Assembly (NCBI GenBank): GCA_024349765.1
Contig: AP026073.1
Span: forward strand, 7,502,001 to 7,566,000
DNA from: Streptomyces nigrescens
GTDB taxonomy: Bacteria; Actinomycetota; Actinomycetes; Streptomycetales; Streptomycetaceae
Direction of reading: 5' to 3'
Length of the DNA: 64,000 nucleotides
Within the stretch, counting starts at the first letter, position 1, and each line of letters opens with the position of its first letter. Of the stretch, positions 23,581-31,402 are shown one piece after another. The notes beneath the pieces are model-generated. The model ran no database searches. It saw only the letters and a list, made by a program, of their open reading frames with translations, and was not told the DNA's origin. Made by a program: the position numbers and the translations under genes.

Positions 23581-23612
23581 ACTCCTGCACATAAGTACAT
23601 GAGTGTAGGAGT
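23581..23612. promoter_or_regulatory. GntR operator 3, extended palindrome
   Basis: Arms ACTCCTGCAC (23581-23590) and GTGTAGGAGT (23603-23612) flank a segment containing GTACATGAGT, itself the reverse of an operator half. It starts 20 bp after operator 2, about two helical turns, suggesting cooperative repression. Confidence 0.55.
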
Positions 23613-23915
23613 TCAGGGGCCTTGTGCCCCGTGCATTGCCTGCCTGGATGCCGCCCGGAGGGCCCCGTGACACGGGCCCAAAGGAAGCGGTCGGTCCTTC
23701 ACAACTCAACAGCGTGCGGGCCTCTGAGCCGTCTCCCTCAAGTGACGGCCGCGCGGATGCAAGACCGCGCAACTCAGCACTCCGCAGCGATCTCGCTGCG
23801 GCGGTTGCCTGCTCCGCTCGTCCAGCGTCCGCGCTGTACGAGCGGGGTGTGGGGAGCCGGGCAACTGCCCGGCTCGACCTCCATCAACGACCCAACTCCA
23901 CACCAGACGGCGCAC

Positions 23916-23944
23916 GGCCCCGGGGTGCATCCCGGGGCCATTTT
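23916..23944 (+). terminator. Hairpin with T-run, possible attenuator
   Basis: Arms GGCCCCGGG (23916-23924) and CCCGGGGCC (23931-23939) with a 6-nt loop, then ATTTT. It is placed between the repressed promoter region and the first spread gene, so read-through may be conditional. Confidence 0.55.
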
Positions 23945-23978
23945 CCGAGCCGTCCCACTCGTCAAAGGAGTCGACTCG

Positions 23979-24251
23979 ATGAAGTACATCGTTCCTGTTC
24001 AGGCGGTCGTTACCGCCACCGAGTACGACGGCGGGCCGACGGCCGCGGAGCTGGATGCCATCGACGTCGAGATGCCGCTCATCTCCGCCGAGGTGGAGCT
24101 GCTCGACGTACAGATCATGGTCCTGGACCGGGTGCCGTCCGAGCTGGACGAGCGGCGCATTCGTCGGGCTCGGCGCAAGGTGCTGGCCGCGCGGCGGGAG
24201 CTGGCGAATCTCCCCGCCACCACGGCGTCCGTGCCGGAGGTGGGGGCATGA
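23979..24251 (+). CDS. Small conserved AICE protein (DUF6284-like)
   Basis: 90 residues, soluble and charged, opening 'MKYIVPVQAVVTATEYDGGP' with a later Arg-rich helix 'ERRIRRARRKVLAARRELAN'. ATG 23979 follows AAAGGAG. I recall this family as DUF6284, found in Streptomyces element transfer operons; its function is unknown. It is first in an operon in which the next two genes overlap by ATGA, so it is probably made with the spread proteins. Confidence 0.75.
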   Translation: MKYIVPVQAVVTATEYDGGPTAAELDAIDVEMPLISAEVELLDVQIMVLDRVPSELDERRIRRARRKVLAARRELANLPATTASVPEVGA

Positions 24252-24703
24252 GCTACCAGGACACCGCGCTGACTGCGGCGCACGCGGAGGTCAAGGCCGA
24301 GCTGGCCCGTACGGACACCAAGGCCAGTCTGCTGCTGGCGTTCACCGGCGCGATGCTGGCCGGCGCCTGGACGGTGGCCACCAGTGTTCACCTGCCGCCG
24401 GCCGCCGTCGCGTTCGGGGCGGCTGGGGCGGCGGTACTGCTGGCCGCCGCCACGTACCTGCTGTGGACGGTCCGTCCGAACCTCGGTGGTGCCCGACCGC
24501 AGGGCTTTCCGAAGTGGGCCACCCTCACCCCGGACGAGATCCGCGACGCCCTGGCCGAGGACGACCGGCCGGCGCACATCGCCACCCTGTCCCGCATCGC
24601 GGTGGTGAAGTTCGGGCGTTTGCGCCGTGCCATCGACCTCACGTGCCTCGCCGGCGGCCTGCTGGTCGTGGCGGTCCTCATCGCGTGGGGCGGTGGCGCA
24701 TGA
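24248..24703 (+). CDS. PycTM-like two/three-helix membrane protein (Pycsar effector family)
   Basis: 151 residues, ATG overlapping the previous stop (ATGA). It starts with a helix ending 'ELARTDTKASLLLAFTGAML', the signature of the PycTM/DUF5706 family, continues through a second hydrophobic helix (~58-75), has a soluble middle ('WATLTPDEIRDALAEDD') and ends in a third helix (~132-148). PycTM proteins are membrane-disrupting effectors of Pycsar anti-phage systems that answer to cyclic CMP/UMP. No cyclase gene is present nearby, and the gene is embedded in the spread operon, so here it may instead serve mycelial spread or exclusion. Confidence 0.75.
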   Translation: MSYQDTALTAAHAEVKAELARTDTKASLLLAFTGAMLAGAWTVATSVHLPPAAVAFGAAGAAVLLAAATYLLWTVRPNLGGARPQGFPKWATLTPDEIRDALAEDDRPAHIATLSRIAVVKFGRLRRAIDLTCLAGGLLVVAVLIAWGGGA

Positions 24704-25839
24704 GCCGGAGCTCCTACCGCGAGGAGCGGCGGGCCGACCAGGCCGCCGAGGCCGAACAGCGCCGCCTGGACGCCGCCGCGGCCGAGAACCGGCGGGCCGA
24801 ACGGCAGAAGGCTGCCGATGAACGGACGGCGCGGCTGCGGGAGCAGGCCCGTGCCGCCAAGCAGGCCGACCGCGCCGACCGCAATGCCCGGCGGCGGGAG
24901 CGTGCCGAGCGCCGTGCGCAGGCGCTGACGCCGGAGCGGATCTATCGCAACGGCACCCTCGCCCTGGTCGTGGCGTCCGGGCTCGCGTCCCTGCCCGCGC
25001 AGATCGTGCACTTCGTCGGCATCTCCGTGATGCTGCTGCCCGTCCCGTTGGGGCTGGAGGGCGCGGCCTGGGTGATGGCGGCCGGCGTCGCCTACGCAGA
25101 TGCCCGGTCCGCACCCGGCTGGGTGCGCTGGCTGCTGCGGTTCCTGGTCGCTGCCTGCGCCGGGTTCGCCGCGTCCATCAACTACGGCTACGGCCTGTCC
25201 CTCGCCGACGGTCCGCACGGGCTGTCGGCCGACAACGCGACGGCGGCCGGTGCCGGCCTCGCCGCAGTCACTGTTCTGGGCCCGGCCGTGTTCGAAATCC
25301 GCCAGTGGGTCGCCACGCTCGCGGCCCGGGACGAGGACGCCCGCGAGCGCCGCCGGCATGCGGCCCGTCGCCGTCGCCACCACAGGGACGTACTGCGCGT
25401 CGCTCGTCGGCTCGTGTCCGCCGCGCCCTACGGCACGCTGCCCGCCGAGGACGCGTGGCGCAGGGCGTGGGAAGTCGTGCACGGGCCGACCGAACCCGGC
25501 ATGACGCCCCAGCTGGAGAAGCACGCAGCCGCCGCTGCCACCCGCCTGATCGAGGCGCGCAAGCCGGATGCGGAAGCGGTCGCACGACGCATTCACGCGG
25601 GGCTGGCGCACCCACAGTTCGTACTCCCCGACACCGGCAACGTCGTGCCGCTGCGGCGCGAAAAGCCGCAGGTCGCGAACCAAGTCCCCCCACCCAGTGA
25701 GAAGTCCGCCAAGGCCCCGCGGAAGCGCCCTTCGCCGCCCCGCCGCCGCAAGGGCGACACACCCCGGTTCCACCCCGCCGCACGCGCCGTCGCCGCCGAC
25801 ACGGCCCGTCGCGCCCCGACCGTCACCCAGCACATCTGA
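24700..25839 (+). CDS. SpdB-like spread protein (DUF2637 type)
   Basis: 379 residues, coupled by ATGA to the gene before. Residues ~1-75 are an Ala/Arg/Glu-rich coiled coil; ~84-200 hold four hydrophobic helices ('TLALVVASGLASLPAQIVHF', 'LGLEGAAWVMAAGVAYADAR', 'LLRFLVAACAGFAASINYGY', 'AGLAAVTVLGPAVFEIRQW') as in DUF2637 proteins. The C-terminal ~160 residues are soluble and basic with a PSPPRRRKG patch. SpdB proteins of Streptomyces plasmids are membrane proteins that interact with TraB and help DNA spread through septal cross-walls. Confidence 0.82.
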   Translation: MSRSSYREERRADQAAEAEQRRLDAAAAENRRAERQKAADERTARLREQARAAKQADRADRNARRRERAERRAQALTPERIYRNGTLALVVASGLASLPAQIVHFVGISVMLLPVPLGLEGAAWVMAAGVAYADARSAPGWVRWLLRFLVAACAGFAASINYGYGLSLADGPHGLSADNATAAGAGLAAVTVLGPAVFEIRQWVATLAARDEDARERRRHAARRRRHHRDVLRVARRLVSAAPYGTLPAEDAWRRAWEVVHGPTEPGMTPQLEKHAAAAATRLIEARKPDAEAVARRIHAGLAHPQFVLPDTGNVVPLRREKPQVANQVPPPSEKSAKAPRKRPSPPRRRKGDTPRFHPAARAVAADTARRAPTVTQHI

Positions 25840-25867
25840 CTACCCGCACTCCGCCCGAGGAGGCCCC

Positions 25868-26263
25868 GTGCCCACGCCCCGGCGCTACCAGTTCGACAAC
25901 CAACTTCCGGTACCCAGCGCACCGCAGGCCGCCCCCGTCTATCGGCCCGAAGCGATGGCGGCCCCGACTTCCTACGACCAGCCGCCCGTAGTGGTCCAGC
26001 ACATCCACCAGGCCCCGCCGGACCGCACCGTTCAACGCGTCGCCCTGGGCGCCGGTGCTGGAGGTGGAGCCGTCGCAGCCGGCGTCTACTTCGGGCCGCT
26101 GCTGGTGGCGGCCATCTCCTCCATGGCCGTCTCCCTCGCTGTCGTCGCCCTGGTCGTCGTGGTCATCGCCTGGGGCGTGGCCACCGTCGTGAAGTCCGTC
26201 GGCGGTCCGGACGGTAAGTCGGCCGCGGAGAACGTCACCAAGGCCCGTCGCAAGCGCGGCTGA
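25868..26263 (+). CDS. Small spread-type membrane protein
   Basis: 131 residues, GTG start after GAGGAGG. A Pro/Tyr/Gln-rich N-terminal ~55 residues precede two hydrophobic helices (~58-75 Gly/Ala-rich; ~77-103 'ISSMAVSLAVVALVVVVIAW') and a basic tail 'KARRKRG'. The layout is that of SpdA/Spd accessory proteins in Streptomyces elements (I recall DUF6251 for this type). It probably acts with SpdB in intramycelial spread. Confidence 0.7.
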   Translation: MPTPRRYQFDNQLPVPSAPQAAPVYRPEAMAAPTSYDQPPVVVQHIHQAPPDRTVQRVALGAGAGGGAVAAGVYFGPLLVAAISSMAVSLAVVALVVVVIAWGVATVVKSVGGPDGKSAAENVTKARRKRG

Positions 26264-26275
26264 CGGCTGCCCAGT

Positions 26276-26299
26276 CGCGCCCGGCCCAGGCCGGGCGCG
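26276..26299 (+). terminator. GC hairpin after the small spread gene
   Basis: Arms CGCGCCCGG (26276-26284) and CCGGGCGCG (26291-26299). No T-run; it may reduce read-through or protect mRNA ends. Confidence 0.4.
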
Positions 26300-26338
26300 G
26301 TGGGGAGCTGGACAGGCCGGCTCCGGACGGGAGCAGCA

Positions 26339-26515
26339 ATGGCGCAGGACGAACCCAAGCTCACCGCAGGTGAAAAGGCCAAGGTCGCCTGGTACATCGG
26401 CCGCATGGCCAAGCGCGGCCTTGCCGGTGACGAGGTCTACCAGCGTGACCTCGAATCGAAGATCGAGCGCGTTCTCGACGGCGCCCGTAAGCGCGAAGCC
26501 AGCAGCGCCAAGTGA
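26339..26515 (+). CDS. 58-residue conserved AICE protein (DUF6257-like)
   Basis: Starts MAQDEPKLTAGEKAKVAWYI with GGGAG before ATG 26339. All-helical, highly charged. I recall this type as DUF6257 in Streptomyces transfer regions, always short and just before the FtsK-like gene; function unknown. It lies 90 nt upstream of the TraB-like gene. Confidence 0.7.
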   Translation: MAQDEPKLTAGEKAKVAWYIGRMAKRGLAGDEVYQRDLESKIERVLDGARKREASSAK

Positions 26516-26605
26516 CTACGCCCCGGGACGGCCGACTGGCCTGGACACCCACGGCCGCCCCGGGCCTTCCCTGCACGCCAAGCAGACGCGACAGGAGACA
26601 CCATC

Positions 26606-28774
26606 ATGACCGAACCCGCTGCGGAGGAACCGCAGATGGGAACCATCCACCACCTCGACGCACACCGCCCCACCCCGCCCGTCACCCTGGTCAAAGCCGC
26701 CACCGAAGCCACCACGGACACGGCACCGGCCGCAGACGACGAGACAACCGGCGAAGCCGTGGACCGTGCGGACAACCCGCTGGCCGACTGGCTGACCGTG
26801 CCGGACGCTCCCGTGCTTCCGGCCTGGGCGCGCTCCGTCGAGTCCCTCAAGGCCAACGCCGCCGCGCTGGGGCGCCTTGCCTGGTGGCACACCCGCTACC
26901 ACGGTCTGCGCGTCCCGAAGTACCTAATGAAAACGGTGCTGTTGGCGTGCCGTGGCTTCTTCCGGGCCGCCGTCGGCATCTGGCCGACGCTCTCCGCCCG
27001 GGAACACACCGCGACCGTGCGGGCCCTCCGAGCGCAGGTGAAGCTACGCCCTGAGGACGTAGAGCTGGCCGCCCGCCACCAGGCCGCGCACGCCGCCCGC
27101 ACCCAGACCCGCCGCTGGCGCTTCGGCATCGCGGCCGTCGGCGTCGCGGCAGCAGCAACCGGCATCGCCCTTGCCGACCCGGCCTTGCAGGCCGGCATGA
27201 GCGCAGCCGTCGTCGCCCCGCTCGCGTACCTGGGCCGCGGCAAGGAAACCCGCCTGCTCGACCAGGCCGCTCCACCGCTGAAGGTGGACATGTCCGCCCA
27301 GCAGCTCAACGACGCGCTCCGCGCCGCCGGCTTGCTCAAGCCCGGCAAAGGAGACGAGGACGGCCCCAAAGTCACCTGCGTCATGGGCCCGGTCCGTGAC
27401 GGCCGCGGCTGGGCGGTGGTCTTCGACCTGCCGCGCGGCGGCGGCAAGACTGCCTCGGACGTCCTGGCCAAACGCGAGGTGATCGCGCAGGAGCTGGGCG
27501 TCGACGAGATCCAGGTCATCATGTCCCGCGTCCGGGCCGCCAAGGGCGGTAACGCCGGCCGGGTGTCGATGTGGGTCGCCGACGATGACCCCTACCTGGG
27601 CACGCCCAACCCGTCGCCGCTGGAGAAGGCCGAACGCTTCTCCATCTGGGACGCGGTGCCGTTCGGGCAGGACGCCCGCGGCACCCGCATCGCCGTCCCC
27701 GTCATGTGGCAGTCGATGTTCTTCGGCGGCCTGCCCAGGCGCGGCAAGACGTTCTCCCAACGCCTGCTGACCGCGGCCGGCCTCCTGGACCCCTACGTGC
27801 GGCACTACGTCGCCGACGGCAAGGGCGGCGCCGACTGGATGCCCATGAAGGCCGTCGCTCACCGCCTGGTCATGGGCGCCGAGGACGACGCCATCGAGGC
27901 ACTGAAAGCCATGCTCGCCGAGCTGCTGGCAGAGATGGAGCGCCGCTTCGCGCTGCTGCGGGACCTGCCCACCTCGCTGTGCCCGGAAGGCAAGCTCACC
28001 CCGGACATCGTGGCGAAGTACAACCTGCCGGTCATCTTCGTGACCATCGACGAGCTGCAGGAGTACTTCACGGCCATGGAGAAGGACGACCGCGAGCAGG
28101 TCATCAACGACCTGTGCCGTATCGCCCGGCGCGGCCCTGCGGCCGGCTTCATCTCCAACTTCGCCAGCCAGCGCCCCGACGCCGACTCGGTCCCAACGAA
28201 ACTGCGCGAGATCATCACCATCCGCTACTCGACGCAGGTCGTCGACCGGGCGAGCAGTGACATGGTGCTGGGCAAGGGCAAGGCCGCCCAGGGCGCCGAC
28301 GCCTCCGTCCTCTCCGAGGAACACAAGGGCGTGGGCGTGCTGGTCACCGGCCCCGCTTCGTACGTCACCGTCCGCGCCGACTACTTGGACGGGCCCGCCT
28401 TCGCCGCCCTGTGCCGCAAGGGCAGGACGCTCCGGGAAGCTGCCGGTCAGCTCACCGGGGACGCGGCCGGCGACGTCACCGCCGCCGCGGACGCCCAGGG
28501 CGTCACCGTGCCGCCGATCATCTCCGACGTCCTGGAAGTCATGCGGCACTCCCCGCGCATGTACACCACCGACCTGCTGGCCGGCCTGGTCAACCTCGAC
28601 GAGGACGTTTACGACGACTTCAACGCCGAACAGCTCGCCTCCGAACTGGAGGCGGCCGGCGTCAAGCGCACCAGCAAGCAGGTCAAGATCAACGGCAAGG
28701 CCCTCGCCGGATACCAGCGCCGCGACATCGAGGATGCGGTACCCGCCGAGATCCTGCTCGCCGCCGGGAGGTAG
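26606..28774 (+). CDS. FtsK/SpoIIIE-type DNA translocase (TraB/TraSA-like transfer protein)
   Basis: Hexameric ATPase that moves double-stranded element DNA between hyphae, 722 residues. A Thr/Ala-rich N-terminus is followed by helices around 'RWRFGIAAVGVAAAATGIAL' that anchor it in the membrane. Walker A is 'FGGLPRRGKTFS' (~residue 376), Walker B VIFVTIDELQEYF (~475), then 'ISNFASQRPDADSVPTKLRE' and 'ITIRYSTQVVDRASSDMVLG', typical of FtsK domains. The C-terminal ~70 residues look like a winged helix ('MYTTDLLAGLVNLDEDVYDD'), the place where TraB recognises its clt repeats. ATG 26606 follows CAGGAG. Likely repressed by the GntR protein because unregulated TraB is lethal. Confidence 0.9.
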   Translation: MTEPAAEEPQMGTIHHLDAHRPTPPVTLVKAATEATTDTAPAADDETTGEAVDRADNPLADWLTVPDAPVLPAWARSVESLKANAAALGRLAWWHTRYHGLRVPKYLMKTVLLACRGFFRAAVGIWPTLSAREHTATVRALRAQVKLRPEDVELAARHQAAHAARTQTRRWRFGIAAVGVAAAATGIALADPALQAGMSAAVVAPLAYLGRGKETRLLDQAAPPLKVDMSAQQLNDALRAAGLLKPGKGDEDGPKVTCVMGPVRDGRGWAVVFDLPRGGGKTASDVLAKREVIAQELGVDEIQVIMSRVRAAKGGNAGRVSMWVADDDPYLGTPNPSPLEKAERFSIWDAVPFGQDARGTRIAVPVMWQSMFFGGLPRRGKTFSQRLLTAAGLLDPYVRHYVADGKGGADWMPMKAVAHRLVMGAEDDAIEALKAMLAELLAEMERRFALLRDLPTSLCPEGKLTPDIVAKYNLPVIFVTIDELQEYFTAMEKDDREQVINDLCRIARRGPAAGFISNFASQRPDADSVPTKLREIITIRYSTQVVDRASSDMVLGKGKAAQGADASVLSEEHKGVGVLVTGPASYVTVRADYLDGPAFAALCRKGRTLREAAGQLTGDAAGDVTAAADAQGVTVPPIISDVLEVMRHSPRMYTTDLLAGLVNLDEDVYDDFNAEQLASELEAAGVKRTSKQVKINGKALAGYQRRDIEDAVPAEILLAAGR

Positions 28775-29056
28775 AGGGGTCCCCCTCTACCCGGGCCCAT
28801 CCAGCACCCGTTTTCGCTGCCTTCCGAGCGGCTGCCGTAGGGCACCGAAGTCACGGGGGCCCTTGACCCTGGTCCAGGGGGTGGTCACGGCCTCTGACCT
28901 GCAAGGTCATGCCGGTCATGGGGGCAGGCCAGCCCCTGCCGAGACCCCTCCCAGGGCCCAGAAGCAGCCCCGCCACTACGAGGGCGGCCCCTCTCACGCC
29001 AATGAAATCGGGCCGCCCTCGTCTCCCATCTCCAGCACGAGACGGAGGTCTCCAGC
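28775..29056. other. Intergenic region after traB, candidate clt locus
   Basis: 282 bases without a gene. It holds a TGACCT-GCA-AGGTCA inverted repeat (28895-28909), nearby GGTCATG copies, and a 10-bp stem hairpin (28980-28989 with 29011-29020). In Streptomyces plasmids the clt recognition repeats lie near traB; this spacer is the best place to look, without direct proof. Confidence 0.35.
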
Positions 29057-29533
29057 ATGCCCCAACCGACCCCGCCCCGACGAGCCTGCCCGCCCGAGTG
29101 CCCGGGCTCTGTACACGGCCTGTGGACGCAGGCGAAAGCCGCCTACCAGGCCGGCGCCTTCCCGCTCTACGCCAGCCCCGACTGGTGCGATCTCCGACCG
29201 GACGACCCGCAGCGGCTCGCTTCCGTTCTCGCGGCCGCCGAATCGTGGCGCCGGCACCAGGCCGAACAAGACCGCCTCGACGTCCTCATGGACGCCGACC
29301 CCGACGCCTGGTGGCGCGCGGTCACCGCCAGCGCCAGCAACGAGGCCCACCGCACCTTGGTCCGCCTCCGGCTGTCGAGCGTGCCGACCGCGGCCGAGAT
29401 GACCGCGCGCCGCCACCCCCACCCCACGACGCAGCTGCATGCCTCCCCCGGTTGGCCGTCCATCGCGATCCCCGGCCGCCCCGGCCACTACCTGACGTGG
29501 CACGGCGACGAGCACCAGGAGGAGGCGGCATGA
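29057..29533 (+). CDS. DUF2742-like hypothetical protein
   Basis: 158 residues, ATG after GGAGGTCTCC. Features are an early Cys pair (ACPPECPGS), 'FPLYASPDWCDLRPDDPQRL' and 'AAESWRRHQAEQDRLDVLMD', which fit the DUF2742 family found in actinobacterial phages and AICEs. No TM or signal segment. It overlaps the next gene by ATGA, so it probably works with the replication helicase. Confidence 0.7.
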   Translation: MPQPTPPRRACPPECPGSVHGLWTQAKAAYQAGAFPLYASPDWCDLRPDDPQRLASVLAAAESWRRHQAEQDRLDVLMDADPDAWWRAVTASASNEAHRTLVRLRLSSVPTAAEMTARRHPHPTTQLHASPGWPSIAIPGRPGHYLTWHGDEHQEEAA

Positions 29534-31149
29534 GCCACAGCGCCGCGACCGAGGCCGAGCAGATCCCGCCTCCCTCCAACCCCATGGCCGTCGCCCGGCA
29601 CCTCGCCCCGGACTGGCAAGGCACGGACGGCCAGTTGATCTGCCGCCGCTGGCGGGGCTCCTGGATGCGCTGGGCGGGCAGCTCCTGGCGGGAGCTGGAC
29701 GAACAGCAGGTGCGGGCATCGCTCTACCAGCGGCTGGAGCACACCACCTACGAAGCCGGCACCGACAAGGACGGCGAGCCGGAGATCCGCCCGTGGGCGC
29801 CGACCAAGCAGAAGATCGGCAACCTGCTGGACGCGCTCACCTCCATCACCCTCCTGCCGTCCGACGTCGACGCCCCCACCTGGATCGGCGACGACACCAC
29901 GACCGCGGACGCCCACGGCCCGATCGTGGCGTGCGAGAACGGACTCCTGCGGGTCAGCGACCGCGAACTCCTGCCCCTCACACCGGACTTCTTCAATCTG
30001 GTCTCCGTCCCGTTCGCCTACGACCCGCAGGCCACCGCGCCCAACTGGGAACGGTTCCTGCACCAGGTCTGGCCGGACGACCAGGCGTCCATCGACGCCC
30101 TCCAGGAGTGGTTCGGCTACGTGCTCTCCGGCCGCACCGACCAGCAGAAGATCCTGCTCATCGTCGGCCCGACCCGCTCCGGCAAAGGCACCATCGCCCG
30201 CGTCATGGCCGAGCTGGTGGGCCGCGGCAACCTGGCCGGCCCCACCCTCGCCGGCCTGGGCAGCAACTTCGGGCTCTCCACGCTGCTGGGCAAGCCGCTG
30301 GCCGTCATCTCCGACGCCCGGCTCTCCGGCCGCGACGGCGGCCAGGTCGTCGAACGCCTGCTGACCATTTCCGGCGAAGACACCATCGACATCGACCGCA
30401 AGTTCCGCGACCCCTGGACGGGCAAGCTGCCCACCCGCCTGATGATCCTGTCCAACGAGCTGCCGAACTTCGGCGACTCCTCCGGCGTGATCGCCCGCCG
30501 CTTCATCGCGCTGAACATGACCGTCTCCTGGCTCGGCAAGGAAGACACCGACCTGACGGACAAGCTCGCCGCCGAGATGCCGGGCATCCTCAACTGGGCC
30601 CTCGACGGACTGGCCCGCCTGGAGGAGAAGGGCCGCATCACCGAACCGCCCTCTTCCCGGGAGGCGGTCACCACCATGCAGGACACCGCCTCGCCCACCT
30701 CGGCGTTCGTCCGCGAGTGCTGCCAGACCGGCCCGGCCGTAGAAGTGACCGTCGACGCCCTGTGGGCCGTCTGGAAGGACTGGGCCGAGGACAACGGCGT
30801 ACGCAGCGTCGGCACGAAGCAGATGTTCGGCCGCAACCTCCAGTCCGTCGTCCCGCAGCTGCGTCGCACCCGTCCCCGCGACGACACCGGCAAGCAGGTC
30901 CCGACCTACACCGGCATCACCCTGATCAACTCGCCCCACAGTCAACCGGGCCGCGACTCAACGCGACTCAGCGCCACCGACACGGCCTTGAGTCGCGATG
31001 AGACGCGACCCAACGCATTGCGGACTCAACCCGACGACGCCCAACCCGCCGGCATCTCCGGTCCCAACGTCGGGCCCTGCGTCAGCTGCCAGACCCCCAC
31101 CGTCCGCTACGGCCCATACGGAAACCCGCACTGCCGCGACTGCCGCTGA
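29530..31149 (+). CDS. D5/P4-type SF3 helicase, element replication initiator
   Basis: Replication protein, 539 residues. The D5_N-like part spans ~60-190 ('IRPWAPTKQKIGNLLDALTS', 'FFNLVSVPFAYDPQATAPNW'). The SF3 helicase follows: Walker A 'LLIVGPTRSGKGTIARVM', Walker B region PLAVISDARLSG, sensor 'RLMILSNELPNF', arginine finger 'GVIARRFI'. The end has Ser/Arg-rich linker and a CxxC...CxxC zinc finger (CVSCQTP... HCRDC). No primase domain is present, unlike full P4 alpha protein, so a host primase would be needed. Its position replaces RepSA/RepAM of classical AICEs. Repeats inside its 3' end may be the origin. Confidence 0.85.
   Translation: MSHSAATEAEQIPPPSNPMAVARHLAPDWQGTDGQLICRRWRGSWMRWAGSSWRELDEQQVRASLYQRLEHTTYEAGTDKDGEPEIRPWAPTKQKIGNLLDALTSITLLPSDVDAPTWIGDDTTTADAHGPIVACENGLLRVSDRELLPLTPDFFNLVSVPFAYDPQATAPNWERFLHQVWPDDQASIDALQEWFGYVLSGRTDQQKILLIVGPTRSGKGTIARVMAELVGRGNLAGPTLAGLGSNFGLSTLLGKPLAVISDARLSGRDGGQVVERLLTISGEDTIDIDRKFRDPWTGKLPTRLMILSNELPNFGDSSGVIARRFIALNMTVSWLGKEDTDLTDKLAAEMPGILNWALDGLARLEEKGRITEPPSSREAVTTMQDTASPTSAFVRECCQTGPAVEVTVDALWAVWKDWAEDNGVRSVGTKQMFGRNLQSVVPQLRRTRPRDDTGKQVPTYTGITLINSPHSQPGRDSTRLSATDTALSRDETRPNALRTQPDDAQPAGISGPNVGPCVSCQTPTVRYGPYGNPHCRDCR
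30952..31029. repeat. Iteron-like repeats in 3' end of the helicase gene
   Basis: CGCGACTCA occurs at 30952-30960 and 30962-30970 and inverted as TGAGTCGCG at 30989-30997; a weaker GGACTCAAC lies at 31022. Three exact 9-bp copies in 46 bp, one inverted, look like replication-origin sites. Confidence 0.4.
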
Positions 31150-31204
31150 ACCGCGACCGGGAGGGGCCGCCATATCGGCCCCTCCCCTCTCCCAGGAGGC
31201 AACC

Positions 31205-31402
31205 GTGAGCATCGTCCTGCCCGAGATGCCCACCGCCATCACCGTCCCGGAGGTGATGGCGGCCCTGCGGCTCAGCCGCAGCAAGGTCTACGACCTGATC
31301 CGCTCCGGCACCCTGCCGAGCTTCACCGAGGGCCGCGCCCGGCGCATCCCCCTCGACGCACTCCGCACCTACATCCACAACAAGCTTGAGGAGGCTGCCT
31401 GA
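31205..31402 (+). CDS. xis: Excisionase (Xis), MerR-like HTH
   Basis: 65 residues. A winged helix-turn-helix of the excisionase/HTH_17 type is seen: 'AITVPEVMAALRLSRSKVYD' then LIRSGTLPSFTEGRARRIP. GTG 31205 follows AGGAGG; the longer open frame running into the helicase gene is not needed. It overlaps the integrase start by one base (TGATG), the standard xis-int arrangement. It should bind the attachment arms and turn the integrase toward excision. Confidence 0.9.
   Translation: MSIVLPEMPTAITVPEVMAALRLSRSKVYDLIRSGTLPSFTEGRARRIPLDALRTYIHNKLEEAA

Larger units (their letters stand above)
23493..23978. other. Control region upstream of the spread/transfer operon
   Basis: 486 bases without a credible gene. 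It holds two repressor operators (23545-23612) and, further down, a GC hairpin with a T-run (23916-23944) 40 nt before the first gene. The frames that cross it start upstream of the real ATG at 23979 and are not supported. Confidence 0.6.

Noticed and set aside
23624-24703. Longer N-terminal forms of the first spread genes
   Set aside because: They read through the operator and hairpin region; clear ribosome sites support ATG 23979 and the coupled ATG 24248.
24248-24703. Complete Pycsar anti-phage system
   Set aside because: Only an effector-like protein is seen; no uridylate/cytidylate cyclase gene occurs anywhere in the window.
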